Origin: Methylophilaceae bacterium UBA5127
GTDB lineage: Bacteria > Pseudomonadota > Gammaproteobacteria > Burkholderiales > Methylophilaceae
Assembly: GCA_002414145.1 (NCBI GenBank)
Contig: DHYP01000018.1
Location: forward strand, 37,939 to 47,677
DNA: 9,739 bases
Direction: 5' to 3'
The notes beneath the pieces are model-generated. The model was not told where the DNA came from and made no database searches. It worked only from the letters and a program-made list of their open reading frames with translations. This document shows, piece by piece, positions 1 through 6,057 of the stretch. Each line of letters starts with the position of its first letter. Positions within the stretch are counted from its first letter, which is position 1. A program made the translations under genes and the position numbers.

Positions 1-594
1 CTCTGCAACACCAATGGGTTGCGCAGTCAAATGTACCAAATTCAAATTGGCGTTGAGTGAAGTTTGAATGTCGTACCAAAGATTGACCATAGGGTAGAAT
101 TGAAAAACACCGCGGCTATCGATGACATTAAGATTGTTATCATTCAGAAAATCAAAAATGACATTTTTACGTAGACCAGGACCCACCAAACCAGGTAAGC
201 GCACGATCAAATAGTTCTCAAAATGCTCTTCAACAAATTTTTCCAAATAGCGACGATGCAGACCATAAGCATTGAGCCCTTCCTCATCTACAACTGTATT
301 CTCATCAACATCAATCGCATTTTTAAACACATCTACAGTACTGATTAATATAAATGTTTTGCATGTAATGGTTTTTAGATGCGAGATTAAGCCTTCAATC
401 TTCTCCAAATCTGCAGCTGGATCTTTATTTGCAATCCACTTCTGCGCTGGCGCACCTGCACAAACCACCGTATTAAAAGTTTGGTGATTGATTTCACCGA
501 TATTTGTTGAGCGGTAAAGGGACTCGAATTTTGTTTGCTTTAGCAATGTTGTACCAACAAAGCCTGTATATCCAATTAAGGCGTTATCCATCAT
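1..594 (-). CDS. NAD(P)-dependent extended-SDR sugar epimerase/reductase-like protein (partial, 3' end cut)
   Basis: The frame starts at a double ATG (594 and 591) and runs without a stop to the left edge, giving 198 residues of an unfinished protein. Near the N-terminus GYTGFVG (residues 8-14) is the Rossmann GxxGxxG dinucleotide-binding loop. VVCAGAP (about 45-51) follows beta-4, STVDVF (about 87-92) carries the usual active-site Ser/Thr, and AYGLHRRYLE (about 110-119) sits where the YxxxK motif belongs. RLPGLVGPGLRKN (about 135-147) is the typical segment after it. This identifies an extended short-chain dehydrogenase/reductase, a family that changes nucleotide or lipid-linked sugars in the cytoplasm; the exact substrate cannot be read. 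The oddity is Arg instead of the catalytic Lys (Y-G-L-H-R). A GGAA stretch lies just upstream of the start. It follows the membrane-protein gene after 71 bp and is probably the fourth gene of the leftward operon. Family is secure, function is not. Confidence 0.85.
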   Translation of the reverse strand, partial: MMDNALIGYTGFVGTTLLKQTKFESLYRSTNIGEINHQTFNTVVCAGAPAQKWIANKDPAADLEKIEGLISHLKTITCKTFILISTVDVFKNAIDVDENTVVDEEGLNAYGLHRRYLEKFVEEHFENYLIVRLPGLVGPGLRKNVIFDFLNDNNLNVIDSRGVFQFYPMVNLWYDIQTSLNANLNLVHLTAQPIGVAE

Positions 595-665
595 TCATTT
601 CCATACATTAAAGTGACTCGATCCGATTTAAAAAAGCATTTATACTCTTAAGACATCATTCCATG

Positions 666-1895
666 TTATTTGCAATAGCGCCTTTTTACTAAATTTGCCA
701 AATACAGTACCAATACAAGCTGTATTGTTGCCACAAAGATTAACGAATCAAATTGGGCATGCCACATAATGTGCTGGTATGCAAATATGTACCAAGAGAT
801 ATATGCAGCTATTGCCCATACAAATACAGGAAGATAATTAGTAGATTTCTCTTTCCATGCATAAAAAATAAAAATTAACAACAAAGCAAACTTAGTAATA
901 CTCCCCAAAAGAGGCAAAGTAAAACCTACCCAGTTCATTCGAATAATCATATATTTAAAAAAACCAGGACTAAATGGTAAAGAAACACCAGTAACTGAAG
1001 CCACTCGCATTTTTAATGTAGAAAATATTAGTGCTGATGCTTCCTTCATTGTAATGTTCATTTCATGTGCAATAAACTGGTGGTGCATCAATAAAGCAAT
1101 ATTAAATCCGAAAATGACTGTTAAGAAAACGATAGCCATTAGTTTGTAATCAAGCTTTTTGTGAGATAAACAGTGCTGAACTAAAATAGGGAACAACCAC
1201 ATCAAGGCAAATGTAGTTGCAAACTCATATCTGATAGAGAAATAAAGGATACTAAATACGAGTGCAAATAACACATAAAGCTTATAACGTTGTTTAACAA
1301 GCAATGGGTAAAACAGCAAAGGCGAAAATAGTACCCAAGCGCAAAAATACAAATTAGCACAAAACAGTGCAATACCTCCCGAAAGGCTAAAAACAATTAT
1401 TGCTAACACCCCGAAGAAATTTTTCCCTAAGGTACTCAGAAAGAAAACACCAAAACAAATCGTGATCAATATGCAGTTCAATAATCTAAAGGCTTTGAAG
1501 TAAGTATCTTGATATTTAACAAATGAGTCTTCATTAAACTTTGCAATCCATTTATAAAACTCAACCTGAACGCCTCTATTAGAAAAGTATTTTTGAGTGT
1601 GATCAGGGTAATAATGATAATCCTCAAGTTTGTAATTTTTAGTCTGTACTAAACTGCCCGTCTGATTTTCGGTACCTACAATATTGTTGATAACTGTATT
1701 ACGTATTAGATACTCAGAATAGGAGTCCACTTGATCAGCAAATTTACCATGGCCATTGCCAAACTCCGTAGATTGATTAGTGACATTCAACCATAGAGTG
1801 ATGGAAATAGTTAAAATTAACCCAGTAATTTGAAAAAAACTTAATCCATTGATTTTAATAAATTTTCTCAATAATTCTTTATGCAGTGCTAACAT
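666..1895 (-). CDS. Polytopic membrane protein, GT-C-like layout, function unknown
   Basis: 409 residues, not recognised as a named family. One hydrophobic segment at about 18-36 is followed by a hydrophilic loop of about 100 residues (37-136), then roughly nine more membrane segments (about 137-155, 160-180, 183-200, 205-220, 226-241, 251-271, 330-346, 354-372, 383-402) and a basic C-terminus (VKRRYCK). A large first outer loop followed by many helices is the layout of GT-C glycosyltransferases that use polyprenyl-phosphate sugars. The loop has acidic residues that could serve as the catalytic acid (D53, D57, E61), but I see no decisive motif; a flippase or polymerase is also possible. The start codon overlaps the end of the FAD gene by 7 bp (ATGTTAG), which suggests translational coupling, and there is no strong ribosome site of its own. 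The gene looks more AT-rich than its neighbours, as is common for recently acquired polysaccharide genes. Confidence 0.8.
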   Translation of the reverse strand: MLALHKELLRKFIKINGLSFFQITGLILTISITLWLNVTNQSTEFGNGHGKFADQVDSYSEYLIRNTVINNIVGTENQTGSLVQTKNYKLEDYHYYPDHTQKYFSNRGVQVEFYKWIAKFNEDSFVKYQDTYFKAFRLLNCILITICFGVFFLSTLGKNFFGVLAIIVFSLSGGIALFCANLYFCAWVLFSPLLFYPLLVKQRYKLYVLFALVFSILYFSIRYEFATTFALMWLFPILVQHCLSHKKLDYKLMAIVFLTVIFGFNIALLMHHQFIAHEMNITMKEASALIFSTLKMRVASVTGVSLPFSPGFFKYMIIRMNWVGFTLPLLGSITKFALLLIFIFYAWKEKSTNYLPVFVWAIAAYISWYIFAYQHIMWHAQFDSLIFVATIQLVLVLYLANLVKRRYCK

Positions 1896-3025
1896 AAAAA
1901 TTCCATATCTAATTTTTCAATAATGTCAAAAATGTTATCAATTTTCCCGCCTAGTACAGAATAACAACTAGTAAATTCTGGATGCTTTTCAAATAGAATC
2001 GGCCTCCCGTCATCACTCTCATTTTTGACTAACACGGTTTTAATCTCGTACAAAGAATCCACATATTTTGCATTGGCGATTTCTGGAATATAACGACTGA
2101 CATCACGCACCATGCGATCCACACGTGTTTCAAGTTTGTTGTATATATCAAGCTTTTGGTAGGGGTCTATGCCACATTCGTCATTCCAATTTAAGTGTGG
2201 TGTATAGCGCACGTGAGATAGTGTATGCAAGCCTCGTGCTGGGAATGGCATGGTTGAAAAAAATGGCCCGTCCATCACTGTAATGCCAACGTTCTTGAGT
2301 GCAGGAGGCATATCCATTAATGCCATTTCGGTAACTTCCTGCTTGAGCTTTGTGGCTGTGCCTTTAAAATCGCCCTTGAACTGATTTAACCCACTATAAG
2401 TACAATTAAATACATGGCGAGCATTAATCAGTTGCTTGTTACTTTCAAGCCCTTCCGACTGGATTAGCACTTCTAGTGTTTGATCTTTACCGTTGTTAAT
2501 CTCAATCGCTGTGGTTTTACAAAGCACTTTTACACCATGCTCACTCAGCTCTTCTTTTGCCCATTCAAGCAATTTTGTTGAATCAAACGCATATTCCTCA
2601 ACCAAAAATACTTCCTCTATCAAGTTAGCGTCAAATAATGATCGATGTCTAGGTTCTGCAACTTCAATGCTTGCGCCAATTTCGTCCGTAAATTTTTTAA
2701 ACTGTTTAGCCGTGACTTTAGAATTGCGTCTGGCAATCGCATACAATTTAGTAAAATCCTGCTTTACCGCTTGTGGCCAATCACGTACGAATCTCGGCAA
2801 ATTGACTTGACTGCGATATGCAGTGGTAAAGCTACGCGGATAATGATAACCATTATGAACACGCGCTTGATTATTATAAGATGCACGTGTAAGCAAGCTG
2901 GATTCACGCTCAAGTAGCACTACATTTTTAAAGCCGCGCTGTTTGGTTAGGTAGATCGCAATGGCTGCACCATAAAATCCTCCACCAATCACCACAACGT
3001 CTTGTGTAGTACTTGCGCCGAACAT
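1889..3025 (-). CDS. FAD-dependent oxidoreductase, DAO family
   Basis: 378 residues. VVVIGGGFYGAA (about 10-21) is the GxGxxG loop of an FAD-binding Rossmann fold, and E39 at the end of beta-2 (VVLLERE) is placed to bind the adenosine ribose. Next comes a conserved-looking stretch, YNNQARVHNGYHYPRS, where the flavin-contacting loop of D-amino-acid-oxidase-like proteins lies. VFNCTYSGLN (about 205-214) resembles the second FAD-contacting segment, and the C-terminal VLGGKIDNIFDIIEKL has the glycine-rich end typical of the fold. No signal peptide or membrane helix is visible, so it is probably cytoplasmic. Its position between a lipid-sugar glycosyltransferase and a membrane protein suggests oxidation of a sugar or amino-sugar during glycan synthesis, but the substrate is inferred only from context. 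The ATG overlaps the stop of the upstream glycosyltransferase by one base (TAATG), a classic coupled junction. Confidence 0.85.
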   Translation of the reverse strand: MFGASTTQDVVVIGGGFYGAAIAIYLTKQRGFKNVVLLERESSLLTRASYNNQARVHNGYHYPRSFTTAYRSQVNLPRFVRDWPQAVKQDFTKLYAIARRNSKVTAKQFKKFTDEIGASIEVAEPRHRSLFDANLIEEVFLVEEYAFDSTKLLEWAKEELSEHGVKVLCKTTAIEINNGKDQTLEVLIQSEGLESNKQLINARHVFNCTYSGLNQFKGDFKGTATKLKQEVTEMALMDMPPALKNVGITVMDGPFFSTMPFPARGLHTLSHVRYTPHLNWNDECGIDPYQKLDIYNKLETRVDRMVRDVSRYIPEIANAKYVDSLYEIKTVLVKNESDDGRPILFEKHPEFTSCYSVLGGKIDNIFDIIEKLDMEFLC

Positions 3026-4050
3026 TATGCGCGCCGTTCAGCGTATATTTCTAGTGTAGGCTTTTGCTTATTGGGTAGAGGTGCTTCAATATTCAGCTTT
3101 TCACGACGCGTCATGCGTGCGCTGGTAAATTCTTGTGCCACATGATAGGGGGGGCCTTCATTGGACAAGCTCGCCATCTGTAAAATATATTCACCAAGTA
3201 CTAACAAAACAAGTGAAATTAGAAAAAACATCCCGGATTGTTGTAGCGACAAACTCACCCACCCTGCCGCAACATCGGCTTTTAAAAATGCAATAGCCAA
3301 CACGTATACAGAATAGAAAAGATTGGAAAAAGCACCAAATAATGACAATGTAGTCACTAAGCGCATTGGTGCTTGCGTCGTAGAAACCAACATGCGCATA
3401 CCACGATCAATACTCTCACCTAACCGTTTGGTATGCGAGATTTTTGGTGCGGCACTATACGTTAAATTAACCCGAGAAAAGCCACCAGTAGCTGGTAAAT
3501 GACGGTAAGTCATGGATGGCTGACGATGTTGCAGAATAAAATTGACCACCTTTTTATTCAAAATACGAAATTGCGGCGCTTCTTTAGCGAGATGAATACC
3601 ATTGAAACACTTGTACAAAGTATCAAACACCATATAAGCAAAACTATAAATCAGGCTTTGTCTTGGTTTTAACTTATTGTTTGCAAACACAACATCCGCT
3701 TCAGTGACAGCTTTATCCAGCATTTCTGGAATAAAAGCAAAATCATCCACCAATGGATCAATAACCGCAATAAAATCGCCAAGTGCGCTCTCTAAACCCA
3801 CCCAGGAGGCGGTATCCGCATTCACCTCTTTTGTTAAAGCATACACTTGTAAATTTGGATGTCCGTTTTCTAGAGTCAGCTTCTTAAGCACTGCGACACT
3901 AGCATCGTCCGATGCATTGTCTACAATGATAATTTCATAGTCACTCACAAGCGGAGCAATCACGCGAGTAGCCTCTACTACGATATTTTCTATATCATCT
4001 GAGTGATTTCGAATGACAATAACAACAGATAAAAACACATTAAAAAACAA
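3025..4050 (-). CDS. Family 2 glycosyltransferase with two C-terminal membrane helices (polyprenyl-phosphate sugar transferase type)
   Basis: About 341 residues from the TTG at 4050. FLSVVIVIRNHSDD (about 6-19) and IIIVDNASDD (about 40-49) are the start and nucleotide-binding part of the GT-A fold of GT2 enzymes. APQFRILNKKVV (about 158-169) matches the acceptor-side segment of DPM1/GtrB/ArnC-like enzymes, and two hydrophobic segments (about 233-256 and 272-292) anchor the protein. Such enzymes pass a sugar from a nucleotide donor to undecaprenyl phosphate on the cytoplasmic face. The metal-binding DxD is not intact: the matching place reads IDPLVDD (D98-P-L-V-D102-D103). Start: the frame stays open to a TTG at 4074, and a GTG at 4038 would also give a normal GT2 beginning; I prefer 4050 because GAGAGG lies nine bases before it. 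It is the first gene of the leftward operon. Confidence 0.85.
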   Translation of the reverse strand: MFFNVFLSVVIVIRNHSDDIENIVVEATRVIAPLVSDYEIIIVDNASDDASVAVLKKLTLENGHPNLQVYALTKEVNADTASWVGLESALGDFIAVIDPLVDDFAFIPEMLDKAVTEADVVFANNKLKPRQSLIYSFAYMVFDTLYKCFNGIHLAKEAPQFRILNKKVVNFILQHRQPSMTYRHLPATGGFSRVNLTYSAAPKISHTKRLGESIDRGMRMLVSTTQAPMRLVTTLSLFGAFSNLFYSVYVLAIAFLKADVAAGWVSLSLQQSGMFFLISLVLLVLGEYILQMASLSNEGPPYHVAQEFTSARMTRREKLNIEAPLPNKQKPTLEIYAERRA

Positions 4051-4059
4051 TTTTGAAGG

Positions 4060-4065
4060 CCTCTC
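4060..4065 (-). promoter_or_regulatory. Shine-Dalgarno GAGAGG that favours the 4050 start
   Basis: On the minus strand GAGAGG is followed by nine bases and then TTG (4050-4048). The alternative TTG at 4074 has AGG directly abutting it, which is too close, and the GTG at 4038 is 21 bases from this site, which is too far. This supports the internal TTG as the start of the glycosyltransferase. Confidence 0.4.
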
Positions 4066-4097
4066 AAACAGCAACCTGAAACTATAGGTAGAAGCGC

Positions 4098-4126
4098 ATA
4101 ATAGCCATACAAAGTTACAATTTAAT
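4098..4126 (-). promoter_or_regulatory. Candidate promoter of the leftward glycan operon
   Basis: Reading leftward, TATTAT (4103-4098) matches the sigma-70 -10 box at 5 of 6 positions and lies about 50 bases before the preferred start at 4050. A hexamer 17 bases upstream, ATTAAA (4126-4121), is only a weak -35 (3 of 6). A perfect TTGACA also occurs further up (4203-4198), but the hexamer at the right distance from it (TCAACT) is poor. Either may be used; the evidence is sequence match only. Confidence 0.25.
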
Positions 4127-4250
4127 GAACTGACTTGTCTCGCAGAATTAAACCCTTAAAATCCATTAAACTACAGTTGAAAAAATGATGACTAACATGT
4201 CAATTGTTTACTAAATTGATGAATCGGTAGAATTGCTATGGAAGAAAATT

Positions 4251-4326
4251 TGGCGCCCCCGACACGAATCGAACGTGTGACCCTCCCCTTAGGAGGGGGA
4301 TGCTCTATCCACTGAGCTACGGGGGC
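4251..4326 (-). tRNA. tRNA-Arg (anticodon CCT)
   Basis: A full 76-nt cloverleaf can be drawn on the minus strand. The acceptor stem GCCCCCG (4326-4320) pairs with CGGGGGC near the 3' end. The D arm is GCTC/GAGC. The anticodon stem TCCCC/GGGGA encloses the loop CTCCTAA, which places CCT at positions 34-36. A five-base variable loop follows, then a T arm ACACG/CGTGT with loop TTCGATT. The discriminator is G, followed by a genome-encoded CCA (4253-4251). Anticodon CCT reads the AGG arginine codon. An AATACT hexamer (4340-4335) lies eight bases before the 5' end and may be the -10 box, but no good -35 is seen. The 3' end points toward the glycan operon, with no clear terminator between them. Confidence 0.97.
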
Positions 4327-4427
4327 GAAAAAACAGTATTTTCTCACATTTCTTCGCAATTCTTGTTAGACAAAATCAAACAAAACTTGCACAATCCAAC
4401 TCATACCATGCAATTAAGGGGTTAACC

Positions 4428-4970
4428 ATGTCGATCAAAATTATTTTTTATAGTGTCGTATTGCTGTTAGCTTTTATGGGCTACCGTTACTTCAATTCAA
4501 ACACGGCTGGACTAAAAGCAGGCGCTTTAGCGCCAGACTTTAGTCTACCAAATGCAAAAGGAGAAACTATCACCCTGAGAAGCTATGCAGGGAAATGGGT
4601 GGTGCTCTACTTTTACCCCAAAGACGATACACCTGGCTGTACTAAAGAAGCGTGTCATTTTAGGGATGATTTTCATCAACTTGAAAAACTAGGTGCCCAA
4701 GTCATTGGCGTGAGTGTAGATGATAGCCAGTCGCATGCTGAGTTCAGTAAGAAATATAGCCTGCCATTCCCCTTACTTGCTGATAAAGATGGGAAGGTAG
4801 CTGCACAATATGGCGCCCTTGCAGATATGGGTGCTGTGAAAATAGCTAAGCGCTATACTTATCTCGTTGACCCAGCGGGGAAAATTGCAAGAGCTTATTT
4901 AAGCGTAGACCCCTCTAAACATTCTAAAGAGATTATTAATGATTTAACGCAACTACTAGAGACTCATTAA
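4428..4970 (+). CDS. bcp: Membrane-anchored peroxiredoxin, PrxQ/BCP type
   Basis: 180 residues. Reduces H2O2 and organic peroxides using a reactive cysteine that is then restored by thioredoxin or a similar thiol donor. DDTPGCTKEACHF (66-78) holds the peroxidatic Cys71 with Thr68 of the TxxC motif, and Cys76 five residues on is the resolving cysteine of the PrxQ 2-Cys subgroup. R142 in KRYTYLVDP is the conserved active-site arginine. Typical BCP is about 155 residues and cytosolic. Here an extra N-terminal segment with a hydrophobic helix (about 5-19) precedes the fold that begins at GALAPDFSLP (32-41), so the catalytic part is probably tethered outside the inner membrane. AAGGGG lies six bases before the ATG and sets the start. 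It stands alone between the tRNA, which is on the other strand, and a 415-bp gap. Family assignment is firm; the periplasmic location is inferred. Confidence 0.93.
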   Translation: MSIKIIFYSVVLLLAFMGYRYFNSNTAGLKAGALAPDFSLPNAKGETITLRSYAGKWVVLYFYPKDDTPGCTKEACHFRDDFHQLEKLGAQVIGVSVDDSQSHAEFSKKYSLPFPLLADKDGKVAAQYGALADMGAVKIAKRYTYLVDPAGKIARAYLSVDPSKHSKEIINDLTQLLETH

Positions 4971-5090
4971 TAAAGGCACATTAAAGGACTATTTTGGCCT
5001 ACTTCTAGTGCGAAAAATAAAGCAATATCAAGCAAAAAAAGTTACATTGAGTTTACATTCAACTAACGAATGCTAAGCACCTCTAAAAAT

Positions 5091-5226
5091 ATCGGCTAAC
5101 AGGTGATGCAAACCACTCCACATCATCTGCATAAAACAGGGGGAAGCCTTGTCCTGTATGGCTTACATGCAGATAAGCCAAAAGCCCCTAAGCTCCTGCC
5201 GATTATCCCATTAGTGCTTTAGGGCT
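5091..5226 (+). other. Strongly foldable intergenic element, possible leader RNA or small RNA
   Basis: Several complementary segments nest. The outer pairing is ATCGGC (5091-5096) plus AGG (5101-5103) with CCT (5195-5197) plus GCCGAT (5198-5203), leaving a four-base bulge. Inside it ATCTGCAT (5125-5132) pairs perfectly with ATGCAGAT (5167-5174). Inside that, GGCTT (5160-5164) can pair either with AAGCC at 5144-5148 or with AAGCC at 5175-5179, two exclusive hairpins. ACAGG/CCTGT (5136-5140 with 5153-5157) and GGTGATG/CATCATC (5102-5108 with 5121-5127) are further alternatives. Next, AGCCCCTAAGC (5183-5193) pairs with GCTTTAGGGCT (5216-5226) at 9 of 11 positions, sharing no outer-stem bases but enclosing its 3' arm. 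It fits no riboswitch class I can match. Strand is unknown; the plus strand is listed because the next gene is on it. Confidence 0.35.
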
Positions 5227-5308
5227 ATTGCTAAAAATCAGGGCTGGGCATACCATTTGTCTGTATAAAGTAAGTCAAAAAACAACGCTACACCAAAAAA
5301 TACCGAAC

Positions 5309-5353
5309 CTAAAAACCAATTGCTCTCGCTTAGCTGTTGAAGCTGGTTTTTAG
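5309..5353. repeat. Perfect 10-bp inverted repeat upstream of the SCO gene
   Basis: CTAAAAACCA (5309-5318) is exactly complementary to TGGTTTTTAG (5344-5353). The arms flank a 25-base loop in which GCTT/AAGC can extend the stem on the 3' side with a nine-base bulge on the other. It ends 32 bases before the SCO start codon. With A-runs on one arm and T-runs on the other it could act as a two-way terminator, a 5'-UTR hairpin, or a binding site for a dimeric regulator. The long loop and the lack of a GC-rich stem argue against a standard terminator. Confidence 0.5.
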
Positions 5354-5385
5354 ACAATCAATCGCTGGTTAATAGAAAGTTTTAA

Positions 5386-5997
5386 ATGAAGCTCTCGCAA
5401 TGGTTTAAACAATACTTACTGCTTATCGCAGCACTAGTATTCACCATTGCTACGGAAGCCGTGTCTAAAGAAGGATCAAGTGCCACCAGTTTTTACAGCA
5501 ATTTTGAAGAGTTAAGCTTTACTGATCAAGACAGCCATGCATATCAGATTGCAAAACTTAGCGGCAAAGTCACACTGTTTAATTTTATTTATACACAATG
5601 CTCTTCTGTGTGCCCGCTACAAACAAAAGCGCTTCAAGAAATACAACAATCATTACCTCCAGAAACAGGCAAAGACGTACAGTTTATATCTGTCTCTTTA
5701 GACCCACTGAATGATACTCCTCAAAAATTAAATGCTTACGCCAAACGCATGCATGCAGATCTCAATCATTGGTCTTTTATTACAGGCAAGCCAGAGAGTA
5801 TCGAAAAAATTGCTAATCGTTTGAGCCTATACGGAAACCCCGTACTTAATAAAGATAAAAAGGTTGTTCGCCCAAACGACCATTCGACTGCATTGTGGCT
5901 TATTAATAGAAAAGGTGAGTTGATGATGCGCTACAGCGGCAACCCACTAGACACACAACGTATTAGTAAAGAGCTCACTCAACTATCAAAAATGTAG
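5386..5997 (+). CDS. SCO1/SenC family copper chaperone
   Basis: 203 residues. SCO proteins are membrane-tethered, thioredoxin-fold copper carriers in the periplasm, best known for loading the CuA site of cytochrome oxidase; some serve other copper enzymes. The N-terminal hydrophobic segment (about 10-25) after KLSQWFK is a signal anchor. YTQCSSVCP (70-77) is the CxxxC copper site (C72, C76), SLDP (104-107) is the usual segment after beta-3, and H166 in NDHSTAL is the third copper ligand. All three ligands are present, so it should bind copper. The only start is the ATG at 5386; the ribosome site is weak (AGAAAG about seven bases upstream). It lies 60 bp before the copper radical oxidase fusion gene on the same strand with no terminator visible between, so the two are probably co-transcribed. 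This suggests it delivers copper to that enzyme rather than to cytochrome oxidase. No oxidase subunit gene lies in the window. Confidence 0.92.
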   Translation: MKLSQWFKQYLLLIAALVFTIATEAVSKEGSSATSFYSNFEELSFTDQDSHAYQIAKLSGKVTLFNFIYTQCSSVCPLQTKALQEIQQSLPPETGKDVQFISVSLDPLNDTPQKLNAYAKRMHADLNHWSFITGKPESIEKIANRLSLYGNPVLNKDKKVVRPNDHSTALWLINRKGELMMRYSGNPLDTQRISKELTQLSKM

Positions 5998-6057
5998 CAA
6001 AATTACTGTTAAATAAACTTAAGTATGAAACTGCAATACCACCAATAGGGAGACACC

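Larger units (their letters stand above)
4971..5385 (+). other. 415-bp non-coding gap before the SCO gene
   Basis: No convincing gene is present in either direction; all frames are broken by stops. The SCO frame cannot be extended upstream because a TAG closes it about 33 bases before its ATG. The gap contains a foldable segment (5091-5226), a perfect inverted repeat (5309-5353) and a TATAAA hexamer (5264-5269) that could be a -10 box for the SCO gene but lacks a good -35. I see no clear Rho-independent terminator directly after the peroxiredoxin gene. Confidence 0.6.

Noticed and set aside
272..487. Plus-strand frame of 71 codons at the left end
   Set aside because: It is antisense to the SDR gene, which has clear Rossmann and active-site motifs.
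3025..4074. Longer glycosyltransferase start at TTG 4074
   Set aside because: The frame allows it, but AGG abuts that codon directly, and the extra eight residues do not match the usual GT2 beginning. GAGAGG at good spacing favours 4050, though this is not proven.
5102..5120. c-di-GMP-I riboswitch, suggested by a GCAAACC match
   Set aside because: The second conserved stretch (GACGCAAAGCC-like) and the paired P1b/P3 layout are missing.
5130..5205. Cobalamin riboswitch, suggested by GGGGGAA and by AGCC...CCTGCC resembling the B12 box
   Set aside because: The spacing inside the B12-box-like part is wrong by about two bases, and the conserved core pieces of the class (GGTG-AA-CC and the CTG-CCCGC-ACTG block) are absent. 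No B12-related gene follows.
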